A DNA stretch of 64,000 nt, taken from positions 1-64,000 of the forward strand of contig CAIXXM010000051.1 of assembly GCA_903923395.1 (NCBI GenBank), given 5' to 3'. This DNA is from an uncultured Acidobacteriia bacterium (GTDB taxonomy: Bacteria; Acidobacteriota; Terriglobia; Bryobacterales; Bryobacteraceae). The notes below the pieces were generated by a model. That model saw only the letters and a list, made by a program, of their open reading frames with translations. It did no database searches and was not told the DNA's origin. This document shows, one piece after another, positions 27,221 through 34,895 of the stretch; the first letter of the stretch is position 1, and each line of letters begins with the position of its first letter. The position numbers and the translations under genes were made by a program.

Positions 27221-29277
27221 GAGCAGCGGGTTACTTTCCGAAATGCGCGGTGTTGTTCCTCGGGGCGGTCATGACTTGCTGGGGGCAGACCACAGTGTAT
27301 GTGGCCCCAACCGGCAGTGATGCGAATGATGGGAGCCTTGGGAAGCCCTTTGCGACGGTGGCTCATGCGCGGGATGCAGTCCGCAAGTTGGATAAGAAGT
27401 CCGGGGTTACGGTCGCTCTCAGGGGTGGCGTGTATCCGCTCAAGGAAGCCGTGGTCTTTGGTCCTGAAGATTCCGGCGTGACTTACTCCGCTCATGGCAA
27501 AGAACACCCCGTACTAAGTGGTGGTGTATCGGTGCAGGGCTGGACACCGGGCCCCAAGGGCATTTGGACTACGACGCTGCCGGAAGTCAAGGCGGGTAAG
27601 TGGTATTTCACGCAGTTGTTTGTGAACGGGAAATATCATCACCGGGCACGCACGACGAATGAGGGCTTTCTCCGCGTGAAGGGCATGCCGGAGGGGACCC
27701 CGAAGACGGCGGATTACCACAAGTCCTGCCAGAGCTTTGAGTATGCGCCGGGGGATATGAATCCAGATTGGCATAACTTAAACGATGTGGAGGTGATTGT
27801 CTATCACTTTTGGACGGATCATCATCTGCCGATCGCGAAGATTGACCCTGAAACCCGTCTTGTGACGTTTCAATACAAGGCGGACAAGGTCTTCACGGAT
27901 GATTTCACGGAGAACGGTGCCAGGTATGTGATCGAGAATGTCTATGAAGCGCTGGACGCGCCAGGCGAATGGTATCTGGACCGGCAGACAGGCTTGCTGT
28001 CCTATATGCCAATGCCGGGAGAAGATATGCGCACGGCGGAAGTGATTGCTCCTGTCGCGCCAGATCTCTTGCGGTTGAATGGCGACCCGGAGAAGCAGCG
28101 CTTTGTTGATAACCTGCATTTTCGCGGGATTACTTTCGAGTACACGAACTTCCAGCTGCCGAAGGGAAATTCGAATTCCACGCAAGGCTCGGCCAGTGTG
28201 CCCGCGGCAGTGACGGCCACAGGCTTGCGGAATTCCACCTTCGAGCACTGCACGTTCCGCAATCTGGGAACGTGGGCCATGGATTTCAAAGACGGTACCC
28301 GCAATAACAAGGTTTTACACAGCGAACTGACTTACCTGGCGGCTGGCGGCATCCGTGTCAATGGTGGCACAGAGCAGGCGCATCCATTGCGGGCATCATC
28401 CGGCATGGTGTTTGAGGACAACGTTTTGCACCATTGGGGTGAAGTGTATCCCTCCGCCGTGGGAATCCTGCTGATGAATACCAGTGGCAACACAGTGGCG
28501 CACAATGATATCCATCATGGCTGGTATACGGGCATTTCAGCGGGTTGGCGCTGGGGTTATGGACGCAGCATCAGCCGGGATAACTTACTCGAGGCGAATC
28601 ATATTCATCATATTGGGCAGGGGCTTCTTTCTGATATGGGTGGGATCTACACTTTAGGGATCTCGCCCGGTACGGTACTGCGGGGCAATGTGATTCATGA
28701 TGTGGACGCGAACCAATACGGCGGCTGGGGCATCTATCACGACGAGGGTTCCTCTTACATTCTGGATGAGAACAACCTGGTGTATGACACCAAGTACTGC
28801 GGCTTTAACATCCACTACGCCGAAGGTATCACTGTCAGGAATAATATCTTCGCCTTCGGGAAGATCGATCAACTCAATCTGGGTCTGGCTGAGCCCCACG
28901 TGAGCGCCTATTTTCAGAACAATATCATCTACTGGACGCAGGGCGTCCTGATGCAGAAGGACAAGCCGGATCAAAGTTATCAGTGGTGGATGAGTCCAAA
29001 GGCGAAGTTTGTGGAACAGAAGAGCACCGTGGATGCTGACTGGAATGTGTACTTCAATCCGCAGCAGAAGATCGAGGAGACGAAAATCGGGCCGAAGTCG
29101 CTCGCCGACTGGATGAAGCGGGGCAAGGACGCACATTCTCGGTATGCCGATCCGCTGTTCGTAGATTCAGAGAAGCGGGATTTCCGGTTGCGTCCAGAGT
29201 CACCGGTGTTTGGACTGGGCTTTCAGGAGTTTGATTGGAAGAGTGCCGGTGCGCGTGGTGTGGCTGGCGTCGAGTGA
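27217..29277 (+). CDS. Exported right-handed parallel beta-helix protein (possible GH141-like enzyme)
   Basis: A 686-residue secreted protein. After a signal peptide comes the opening VYVAPTGSDANDGSLGKPF, typical of large parallel beta-helix polysaccharide enzymes. A small inserted domain follows (about residues 90-270), then the helix proper, with strands such as LHFRGITFEYTN, STFEHCTFRNLG and IHHIGQGLLSDMGG (about 300-580). The overall plan recalls GH141 proteins, some of which act on fucose in rhamnogalacturonan II, but this assignment is from memory of family layout, and polysaccharide lyase or epimerase activity is also possible. The start overlaps the esterase stop codon (ATGA). Its neighbours are a TonB-type receptor, esterases and a PL4-like lyase. 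Confidence 0.75.
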   Translation: MRAAGYFPKCAVLFLGAVMTCWGQTTVYVAPTGSDANDGSLGKPFATVAHARDAVRKLDKKSGVTVALRGGVYPLKEAVVFGPEDSGVTYSAHGKEHPVLSGGVSVQGWTPGPKGIWTTTLPEVKAGKWYFTQLFVNGKYHHRARTTNEGFLRVKGMPEGTPKTADYHKSCQSFEYAPGDMNPDWHNLNDVEVIVYHFWTDHHLPIAKIDPETRLVTFQYKADKVFTDDFTENGARYVIENVYEALDAPGEWYLDRQTGLLSYMPMPGEDMRTAEVIAPVAPDLLRLNGDPEKQRFVDNLHFRGITFEYTNFQLPKGNSNSTQGSASVPAAVTATGLRNSTFEHCTFRNLGTWAMDFKDGTRNNKVLHSELTYLAAGGIRVNGGTEQAHPLRASSGMVFEDNVLHHWGEVYPSAVGILLMNTSGNTVAHNDIHHGWYTGISAGWRWGYGRSISRDNLLEANHIHHIGQGLLSDMGGIYTLGISPGTVLRGNVIHDVDANQYGGWGIYHDEGSSYILDENNLVYDTKYCGFNIHYAEGITVRNNIFAFGKIDQLNLGLAEPHVSAYFQNNIIYWTQGVLMQKDKPDQSYQWWMSPKAKFVEQKSTVDADWNVYFNPQQKIEETKIGPKSLADWMKRGKDAHSRYADPLFVDSEKRDFRLRPESPVFGLGFQEFDWKSAGARGVAGVE

Positions 29278-29290
29278 GCGCCAGCGCTGT

Positions 29291-29296
29291 TATACT
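29291..29296 (+). promoter_or_regulatory. Candidate extended -10 box of the first VOC gene
   Basis: TATACT preceded by TGT (extended -10 form) ends six bases before the ATG at 29303. No Shine-Dalgarno sequence fits in the six bases between, which predicts a leaderless message. No clear -35 element is visible, as expected for an extended -10 promoter. Confidence 0.5.
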
Positions 29297-29302
29297 TTGC
29301 GA

Positions 29303-29788
29303 ATGCTGCGCACACCCCCGACCCTGCTTTTGCTCGGCCTGTTAATTGTACTGTCCTTCACATCCAGAGGCGGCCAGGCGGCTGGGGATAAGGTGGCACC
29401 GCGCGGCCGGATTCTGGGGATTGGAGGGGTCTTCTTCAAGTCCGCGAACCGGAATCAATCCAGAGAGTGGTATTCGAAACATCTGGGTCTGACTGACAAG
29501 GGTGGCGGCGCGATGTTACCGTGGCGGGAACGTGAAGATCCGTCGAAGGAGCACGTGACTGTCGTCAGCATATTCCCCTCGACGACGGACTACTTCGGAA
29601 CCGGACCGGCCCCGTTCATGGTGAATTACATCGTGGACGATTTGGACGCTTTGATCGCCCGCCTGCAGTCGGAAGGTGTCAAGATTGACCCCAAACGAAT
29701 CAATGAAGCCTATGGCAAGTTCGCTTGGATCTATGATGCGGACGGCAACAAAGTGGAATTGTGGCAACCGGTGGCAAAGGCGCAGTAA
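29303..29788 (+). CDS. VOC (glyoxalase/bleomycin-resistance fold) protein with N-terminal export signal
   Basis: A 161-residue protein. The C-terminal ~125 residues form a two-module vicinal-oxygen-chelate domain (ILGIGGVFFKSANRNQSREW, IVDDLDALIARL, KFAWIYDADGNKVELWQP). Unlike ordinary VOC proteins it begins with a hydrophobic segment (TLLLLGLLIVLSF) resembling a signal peptide or anchor, so it may act outside the cytoplasm. The final Glu in VELW is a usual metal ligand. It is followed 20 bp later by a shorter cytoplasmic relative with clear similarity, so the pair arose by duplication. The substrate is unknown. Confidence 0.8.
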   Translation: MLRTPPTLLLLGLLIVLSFTSRGGQAAGDKVAPRGRILGIGGVFFKSANRNQSREWYSKHLGLTDKGGGAMLPWREREDPSKEHVTVVSIFPSTTDYFGTGPAPFMVNYIVDDLDALIARLQSEGVKIDPKRINEAYGKFAWIYDADGNKVELWQPVAKAQ

Positions 29789-29796
29789 GTTCGAGT

Positions 29797-29802
29797 TACA
29801 CT
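29797..29802 (+). promoter_or_regulatory. Candidate -10 box of the second VOC gene
   Basis: TACACT ends six bases before the ATG at 29809, the same spacing as at 29291 and 37042. There is no Shine-Dalgarno sequence. This suggests that the second VOC gene has its own leaderless promoter although it sits 20 bp behind the first. Confidence 0.45.
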
Positions 29803-29808
29803 GTACCC

Positions 29809-30168
29809 ATGCCCAAAGTCACTGGTATTGGCGGCGTCTTTTTCAAATGCGAGGACCCGCAGAAACTCTATGCCTGGTACGAGAAATACCTTGGCATCAC
29901 CCGCAAAGACGGCTATGTAGCGTTTCAGCATGCAGGCGAAGGGATGACAACCTGGTGTCTCTTCAAGAAGCAATCGGACTACTTTGGTTCACCCGCTCTG
30001 CCGTTCATGATCAATTATTGCGTGGATGATCTGGATGGGATGCTTGCAGTGTTTGAGGGCGAGGGGCTTGATGTGGGCCTCAAGCGCGAAGATTCTGAAT
30101 TCGGGCGGTTCGCCTGGATTTCTGATCCGGAAGGGAACAGGATCGAACTCTGGGAACCGCCCAAATAG
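29809..30168 (+). CDS. VOC-family protein (glyoxalase/bleomycin-resistance fold)
   Basis: A 119-residue cytoplasmic VOC protein: VTGIGGVFFKCEDPQKLYAW, then CVDDLDGMLAVFEGEGLDV and FAWISDPEGNRIELWEPPK. One VOC chain of this size normally dimerises to complete the metal site. The Glu in RIELW is the usual ligand. It is a close relative of the preceding exported VOC protein (shared GIGGVFFK, SDYFG/TDYFG, PFM(V/I)NY, VDDLD and FAWI segments). The start at 29809 is set by the homology and by the TACACT box six bases upstream. The function of this subgroup is not known. Confidence 0.83.
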   Translation: MPKVTGIGGVFFKCEDPQKLYAWYEKYLGITRKDGYVAFQHAGEGMTTWCLFKKQSDYFGSPALPFMINYCVDDLDGMLAVFEGEGLDVGLKREDSEFGRFAWISDPEGNRIELWEPPK

Positions 30169-30186
30169 CAGGTGTCTGGCCTGCGG

Positions 30187-32943
30187 TTAGTAACTGAACC
30201 GCAATCCCAGTTGCAGACTGCGGGGATCGCCGACGGCAGTCGGTTGTCCGAAGCTGGTGTTCGGATTGGATGGATAGGTTCCCGTTCCGAAGGTTCCGTT
30301 GGGGAAAAGATTATTGCGGTGGTTGAGGGTGTTGAAGGCTTCCAGAATCGCCATCATCTTCCACCGTTCTTTCCATTGGAAGCTGCGGGTGAGTCGGGTA
30401 TTGACGGTGAACGTGTCGAAGCCCGTGCCAAAATTGCGCGGAATGAAGGTGCCATCGGGATAAGTGGGGCGTGCCGCAGTGGTTTGTACGGTGTTGGCTC
30501 CGGTTGTAATGTTAAACGGCAGCGCAGAGTAGTACTGCAAGGCTCCGCCGAAATGCAGACCAAAGGGAAGATTCGCGGTTCCTTCCACCACGACGCGGTG
30601 TCTCTGGTCATCATCGGAACGGCCGTAGTCCTTCCAGATATTGAAGTTGTCGACTGGCGAGCTGAAGAAGAATTCGCCGACGTTATCGAGCGCCTTGGAG
30701 TAAGTGTAAGAGATGCGGTAGTTCCCCCACTTCACCGGCCTCTGTATAAAAGACACCTGCAATCCGTCATAGTGGGAATCAGCCAGTGAAGAGTACTGTT
30801 TGTTATTCCCGAAGTTCGGATTCGGGCGGCAGCCGTTGTTGGTGCCCACTGCGGCGCACGTGGGTACGTTTTCGTTGACGGAAATGAGCAGGTGCAAGCC
30901 CCGCAGATGTTGATAACTTACCGCAAGCGTGGAGTTATTGCTGAGTTGATGTTCGATCTCAAAGCTGCCCTGCTGCGATTCTGCGTTCTGCATGTGCGGA
31001 TTCATGGTGGAGTAATTGATCAACACACCAGAGGGAATGCTGTTCAGAATTGCGGGGAATGCGGGGGCTCCGGTTTGCGTCGGTGAAAGGCTGACGCTGA
31101 TGAAACTGTTGGCGTTCAGAGTCGTTGTGTTGCCACTCGAAAGGAGAGCGTTGGCAACGGCGCGAAGCGGGATGCGGTCATAGAAGATGCCATAACTGCC
31201 GCGAAGTACTGTCTTGCGGTCCCTGAATGGTGTCCAGGCGAAGCCGGCGCGTGGCGAGAGATTGTTGGTATCAGTAGCGATGATCTTCAGGAATTGCAAG
31301 TCATACCGCACGCCGTAGTTTATGGTGAAGTTCGGTGTCAGCTTCCATTCGTCCTGCACGTAGAAGCCTGTGTTTGGGTTGGTCTGCGCGATTACAGGTG
31401 TTCCGAAGGACTGGGTAAAGGTGCTGTAGATACCCTTCTGGAAATTCGCGAGTGACGAGAAGGCGTAACTGCCGTGGATCGACTGGGGGAAGGTAATGGT
31501 CAGGTCGTTATAGAGATAATCGATGCCCGCACGGAAAGCATGTGCGCCCGCTTGATGGGAGAAGTTATCGACGAGTTCCAGCATCTTATCGAGTCGTCCC
31601 GTAGGTGAGCCGGAAAGCGTGCCGAAGGAAGCTACTCCGGAGATACTGACGGCGGGGCCTGTCGGATCATTGGGCAGAGCGCTCAGAATCGATCTGGTGA
31701 ACTGCCCGCGCGTCTCATTCACAGTTCTGGGGGATAAGGTGTAGATGTTACTAACGGCGATGCTTTCATCGTTGTCGGCGAGTCCCGCCGCGGCAGAGGT
31801 GGCAGAAAGCGCACCTGCGCCGCGGGAGTTAGTGCTCGCCACATCATAGAGACTGTAGCGAAGACTGAACTGGTCCCGGGTGGAGAACTGATGATCCAGC
31901 TTGGCCAGGAAGTTTGTATTGTGGACCGGGTTTGAATAGAGACCCGTGTAGATCTGCGAGCCCTTGTAGCCATCCGCCACGAGTGTGGAATTGATCGCGG
32001 AGATGTTCGCCGGGGCGATGGTGATGCTGCCGCTCTGGTTGAGTTCCCGCTGCTCGAAGTTGGCGAAGTAAAACGTCCGGTCTTTCCGGATTGGTCCGGA
32101 GATACTGGCACCGTATTGTGCCTGCGTCAGGGGGAGCTTGGTGTTGGTGAGAGCATTATCCGCATTGAAGCGCTGGTTGCGAAAGTAGCCGTAGAGATCG
32201 CCATGCAGGTCATTGCCGCCACTCTTGGTGACCATGTTGATATAACCACCGATGGCGCGTCCGAACTCCGCTTGTCCACCGGAAGTTACCACCTGGAACT
32301 CATTGACCACGTCGAGACCGAAGAAGGTGCCGGTGAGTCCCGCGGCATCATCGTTGGTGGATAGCCCATCTACAATGAAGCTGTTCGAGAAGTTCCGCTG
32401 ACTGGCGATAGAGATCCCCTGGCCCGGCACGGCGGAAGTCTCCGCGAAGAGCTGGGCACTGGCAGTGTTCGTGGGCGAGACGCCGGGAACCAGCAGTGCG
32501 AGGTCCAGGAAGTTGCGGCCCAGCAAAGGGAGTGCCGCGACTTCCTGCTGGGATACAGTACCAGCAATCTGACTGCGGGCTGCTTCCAGCACAAACGAAT
32601 TGGCCGAGACAGTTACATCACTCTTGCTTCCTGCAATGCGCAGGATGAAGGGGAGTTCAAAGGCAGAGCCGACGGAAGCACTTAGCTTCTGCGTTTCCGG
32701 CGTGAAACCATCGCGGTTCACCGTGATCTCATAAGTCCCGGGCTTCAGATAGGGGAGGCGGAAGCGTCCATCTTTGCCGGTGACAGTTTCATTCGTAAGA
32801 TTCGTGGCGGTCTGGCGGGCCTTCACAGAGGCACCTTCGACCACGGCGCCGGAGGGATCTGTAACACGTCCTCCCACGCTCGAAAACTGTATGGATTCCT
32901 GCGCCGCGAGCGGCAGCGCAAGAAGGAATATCAATGACTTCAC
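30187..32943 (-). CDS. Oar-like TonB-dependent outer-membrane receptor
   Basis: A 918-residue outer-membrane protein. The GTG at 32943 is chosen because an AGGAG Shine-Dalgarno sequence lies eight bases upstream and a signal peptide follows (VKSLIFLLALPLAAQ). A carboxypeptidase-regulatory-like domain (about residues 22-105, GGRVTDPSGAVV) precedes a plug domain (ALPLLGRNFLDLALLVPG) and a large barrel ending in LGLRFSY with a terminal Tyr. These receptors import large or scarce ligands using TonB energy, or act as adhesins. It is the last gene of a four-gene minus-strand operon with two Cys-rich small proteins and a sialidase-like propeller, which suggests a metal-related ligand. That link is inference. 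Confidence 0.88.
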   Translation of the reverse strand: MKSLIFLLALPLAAQESIQFSSVGGRVTDPSGAVVEGASVKARQTATNLTNETVTGKDGRFRLPYLKPGTYEITVNRDGFTPETQKLSASVGSAFELPFILRIAGSKSDVTVSANSFVLEAARSQIAGTVSQQEVAALPLLGRNFLDLALLVPGVSPTNTASAQLFAETSAVPGQGISIASQRNFSNSFIVDGLSTNDDAAGLTGTFFGLDVVNEFQVVTSGGQAEFGRAIGGYINMVTKSGGNDLHGDLYGYFRNQRFNADNALTNTKLPLTQAQYGASISGPIRKDRTFYFANFEQRELNQSGSITIAPANISAINSTLVADGYKGSQIYTGLYSNPVHNTNFLAKLDHQFSTRDQFSLRYSLYDVASTNSRGAGALSATSAAAGLADNDESIAVSNIYTLSPRTVNETRGQFTRSILSALPNDPTGPAVSISGVASFGTLSGSPTGRLDKMLELVDNFSHQAGAHAFRAGIDYLYNDLTITFPQSIHGSYAFSSLANFQKGIYSTFTQSFGTPVIAQTNPNTGFYVQDEWKLTPNFTINYGVRYDLQFLKIIATDTNNLSPRAGFAWTPFRDRKTVLRGSYGIFYDRIPLRAVANALLSSGNTTTLNANSFISVSLSPTQTGAPAFPAILNSIPSGVLINYSTMNPHMQNAESQQGSFEIEHQLSNNSTLAVSYQHLRGLHLLISVNENVPTCAAVGTNNGCRPNPNFGNNKQYSSLADSHYDGLQVSFIQRPVKWGNYRISYTYSKALDNVGEFFFSSPVDNFNIWKDYGRSDDDQRHRVVVEGTANLPFGLHFGGALQYYSALPFNITTGANTVQTTAARPTYPDGTFIPRNFGTGFDTFTVNTRLTRSFQWKERWKMMAILEAFNTLNHRNNLFPNGTFGTGTYPSNPNTSFGQPTAVGDPRSLQLGLRFSY

Positions 32944-32968
32944 TTTCTTTTCTCCTGAAAATTCGTTT

Positions 32969-33361
32969 TCAATACATTGCAGTGTGCAGCGATTGAAAAC
33001 GGGCAGGAGGCCCGCGGAGAGTGATAGTGCGGTCAGTGGCAAATCGGAAGGGTTGCGCTTCGGCAGTGCGCCGGGCGGTGCACTGCAGCGGAGTAATGGC
33101 GTGATCGCACGCCGGTGCTTCGGCCGTTGCCGCAAGCGCTGGTTGTGGTGCGGCATGCGGATACTCTGCACAAGGGGCTGCACGGAATGCCGGCGTGTCA
33201 TCGTGCGATGCCATGCCGCATTTATGTTTGCCTTCTTTGCGGCAACATGGCGGCAGTTGCGGCTTTGTGCTCCGGGCGAAGAGTGGTTGCAGCAACGCAA
33301 GAGACAGCACCGCGAATAAGATCGCGGCGGTTACTTGGCGAAGCTGCAGGCGGTAAGGCAT
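32969..33361 (-). CDS. Small exported Cys/His-rich protein (possible metal-binding)
   Basis: A 130-residue protein with an N-terminal membrane or signal helix (about residues 8-29) and then PPCCRKEGKHKCGMASH (Cys39, Cys40, Cys48, Met50). Further single Cys and His residues are spread through a Pro/Ala-rich tail that ends near RGPPARF. It starts three bases after the stop of the sialidase-like gene and ends 25 bp before the receptor's GTG, so it is embedded in the operon. It aligns with the product of 34446-34820 in the segment CC-x-K-x-x-GKH followed by PAF and a Pro-Cys pair. Family not recognised. The Arg-x-Pro-Pro tail recalls small DUF2946-type proteins linked to copper genes, which is weak evidence. 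Confidence 0.6.
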   Translation of the reverse strand: MPYRLQLRQVTAAILFAVLSLALLQPLFARSTKPQLPPCCRKEGKHKCGMASHDDTPAFRAAPCAEYPHAAPQPALAATAEAPACDHAITPLQCTARRTAEAQPFRFATDRTITLRGPPARFQSLHTAMY

Positions 33362-33364
33362 GGG

Positions 33365-34399
33365 TTAGTTGAGCAGTTTGGTCTGGATCTTACCCGCGTC
33401 TTCCCACGCCGCGATCACTTTGCCATCCGGCAATGCCGCCAGGGCAGGGAAGCCGCCCGCTTCTGCCACATGTAGAGTAGCGTCTGACCCCGGCAAACGG
33501 GCTTCAATCCCCTTCGTGGTGGACCAGATGAAGACGGGTCCGAGCTTTGTCGCCGTGACTGCCACATCTTTGCCCGCAGCGAGAAGCACTTCGTCTTTAC
33601 CGGGTTCGGCGAAGAAGAGTTCTGTGCCGCGGCGCCATGCTGAAATCAGCTTGCCGTTCAGACTTACAATGCCGCCCCCATCCATGGGACAGGCATTCAA
33701 TTGCCAGCTGCCTTTGCCGAGTTTCTGCGCCTTGGAAAAAGTAGCGCCGTCCTTCGTGGTGGCGATGTATAAGTCGCGGTTCCCGTTGAGAACGTTGCGC
33801 CACATCACGGTGAGCGTGCCATCGCTATCCACGGTCAGTGAAGGGTCACAGCACTGGCAAATCGTACCTGCGGGTGAGGCGTAGATCAGCACGTTCCTGG
33901 ACCAAGTCACACCCCCGTCGGTGGACTTCGCACCGTAGAGCTTCATTCCCGGCGTTCTTAAGTCGAGCCACGCAGCGAAGAGGTTGTCACGCGAATCGGC
34001 AACAATCGCATGCAGGCCTTCTTTCGCGGCACCGGGAACGTCATTGATGGTTTTGCCTGCTGTCCACGTCTTTCCATGGTCAGTGGAGCGCCAGGTTTGC
34101 AGATTGCCTTTCGGAGTATCGCGGCCAGTTACCGCGGAGATGAGCAGCGAATCCTTCAAAATCGTCAGCCGGGGGCCGCGATGCCGGCCTAATGCCAGCG
34201 CCTCACCACCGCCGACCTTTACCGGATCGCCGAATGTTTTGCCGCCGTCATTCGACGCAGCGAAATATATGTTGGAGCCAGAGCCGTAAGTCATCGCAAT
34301 CTGGCCGTACGCAGCCGCCAATTGCGGCTGACGGTATTCTTCACCGTATACCGCGAGCGACAATGCGCCCATCAGCAATACGGCACGTGAAAATGCCAT
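33365..34399 (-). CDS. Exported sialidase-like (Asp-box) propeller protein with CxCC motif
   Basis: A 344-residue secreted protein. A signal peptide (about 1-19) precedes a six-bladed-type propeller with Asp-box repeats: SNDGGKTFGD, STDHGKTW, STDGGVTW and TKDGATFS. Cys181, Cys183 and Cys184 form CQCCDPSL, and another Cys lies in NACPMDGGG (Cys237). Real sialidases need an Arg triad and a Tyr nucleophile, which I cannot place, so neuraminidase activity is doubtful. The Cys pattern suggests a disulfide-held or metal-binding site. A GAGAGG Shine-Dalgarno sequence five bases before the ATG sets the start. It lies between two Cys-rich small proteins and upstream of a TonB-type receptor. Confidence 0.78.
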   Translation of the reverse strand: MAFSRAVLLMGALSLAVYGEEYRQPQLAAAYGQIAMTYGSGSNIYFAASNDGGKTFGDPVKVGGGEALALGRHRGPRLTILKDSLLISAVTGRDTPKGNLQTWRSTDHGKTWTAGKTINDVPGAAKEGLHAIVADSRDNLFAAWLDLRTPGMKLYGAKSTDGGVTWSRNVLIYASPAGTICQCCDPSLTVDSDGTLTVMWRNVLNGNRDLYIATTKDGATFSKAQKLGKGSWQLNACPMDGGGIVSLNGKLISAWRRGTELFFAEPGKDEVLLAAGKDVAVTATKLGPVFIWSTTKGIEARLPGSDATLHVAEAGGFPALAALPDGKVIAAWEDAGKIQTKLLN

Positions 34400-34445
34400 A
34401 GGAACCTCTCAGATAACAGTTTTCAGGGAGCGGGTGAAGGCCGAA

Positions 34446-34820
34446 TCAGGCGCGTGCGGGAGGGGGTCTTTGGAAGGATTCTGCTTCGACAGGAGACGCA
34501 GCGGTATGTCTGCGGACTGCCATCTTGAGCGGCATGGCCGCGCGTATTGGCTGCGCTGTGGCAGCAGGTGGAACTAATGCCGGGGGAGTATCAAACGTAA
34601 GTGTGGCGCATGTGGAACCGCAGGCCGGTGTAGCTTCAAAGGCTGGCGACTGATGTTTGCCTTGCTTTTTATTACAGCAGGAACCTTTCGCACGCGTCTT
34701 GCAGCACGACATCCTGCACTGGGAAACCGCCGTGGTTGCAGCAAGCAAGGGGAAGACCGGGCCGAGCGCCGTCAGGCACAACAGCAGCCATGCGAACCAC
34801 GAATGGAGTCTGGTCTTCAT
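34446..34820 (-). CDS. Small exported Cys-rich protein (possible metal-binding), first gene of operon
   Basis: A 124-residue protein. The signal or anchor helix (SWFAWLLLCLTALGPVFPLL) is followed by a dense cysteine cluster: Cys35, Cys39, Cys40 in QCRMSCC, Cys48 and Cys49 in GSCCNKKQGKH, then Cys67 and Cys71. The C-terminal half is Pro/Ala-rich and ends FQRPPPARA. The pattern of paired cysteines, Lys/His and the Arg-Pro-Pro tail matches the second small protein of the operon (32969-33361). Family not recognised, but metal chelation is a reasonable inference. The start is placed at the ATG at 34820. A TTG two codons earlier is also possible. The stop is 46 bp before the sialidase-like gene. 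Confidence 0.6.
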   Translation of the reverse strand: MKTRLHSWFAWLLLCLTALGPVFPLLAATTAVSQCRMSCCKTRAKGSCCNKKQGKHQSPAFEATPACGSTCATLTFDTPPALVPPAATAQPIRAAMPLKMAVRRHTAASPVEAESFQRPPPARA

Positions 34821-34849
34821 GTACAACGGAGATTATCGCATGATAGACA

Positions 34850-34880
34850 CTCCGTCCAGCAGTGGTTCTGCCGGACGGAG
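34850..34880 (-). terminator. Strong hairpin between the fasciclin gene and the Cys-rich operon
   Basis: CTCCGTCC at 34850-34857 pairs perfectly with GGACGGAG at 34873-34880. After one A-C mismatch, four more pairs (GCAG/CTGC) close a five-base loop. It begins 16 bases after the stop of the fasciclin gene. No T-tract follows on the minus strand, so it may be a weak or factor-assisted terminator, or a structure that insulates the next operon. Confidence 0.5.
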
Positions 34881-34895
34881 GCTTTGGGCCGCAGC

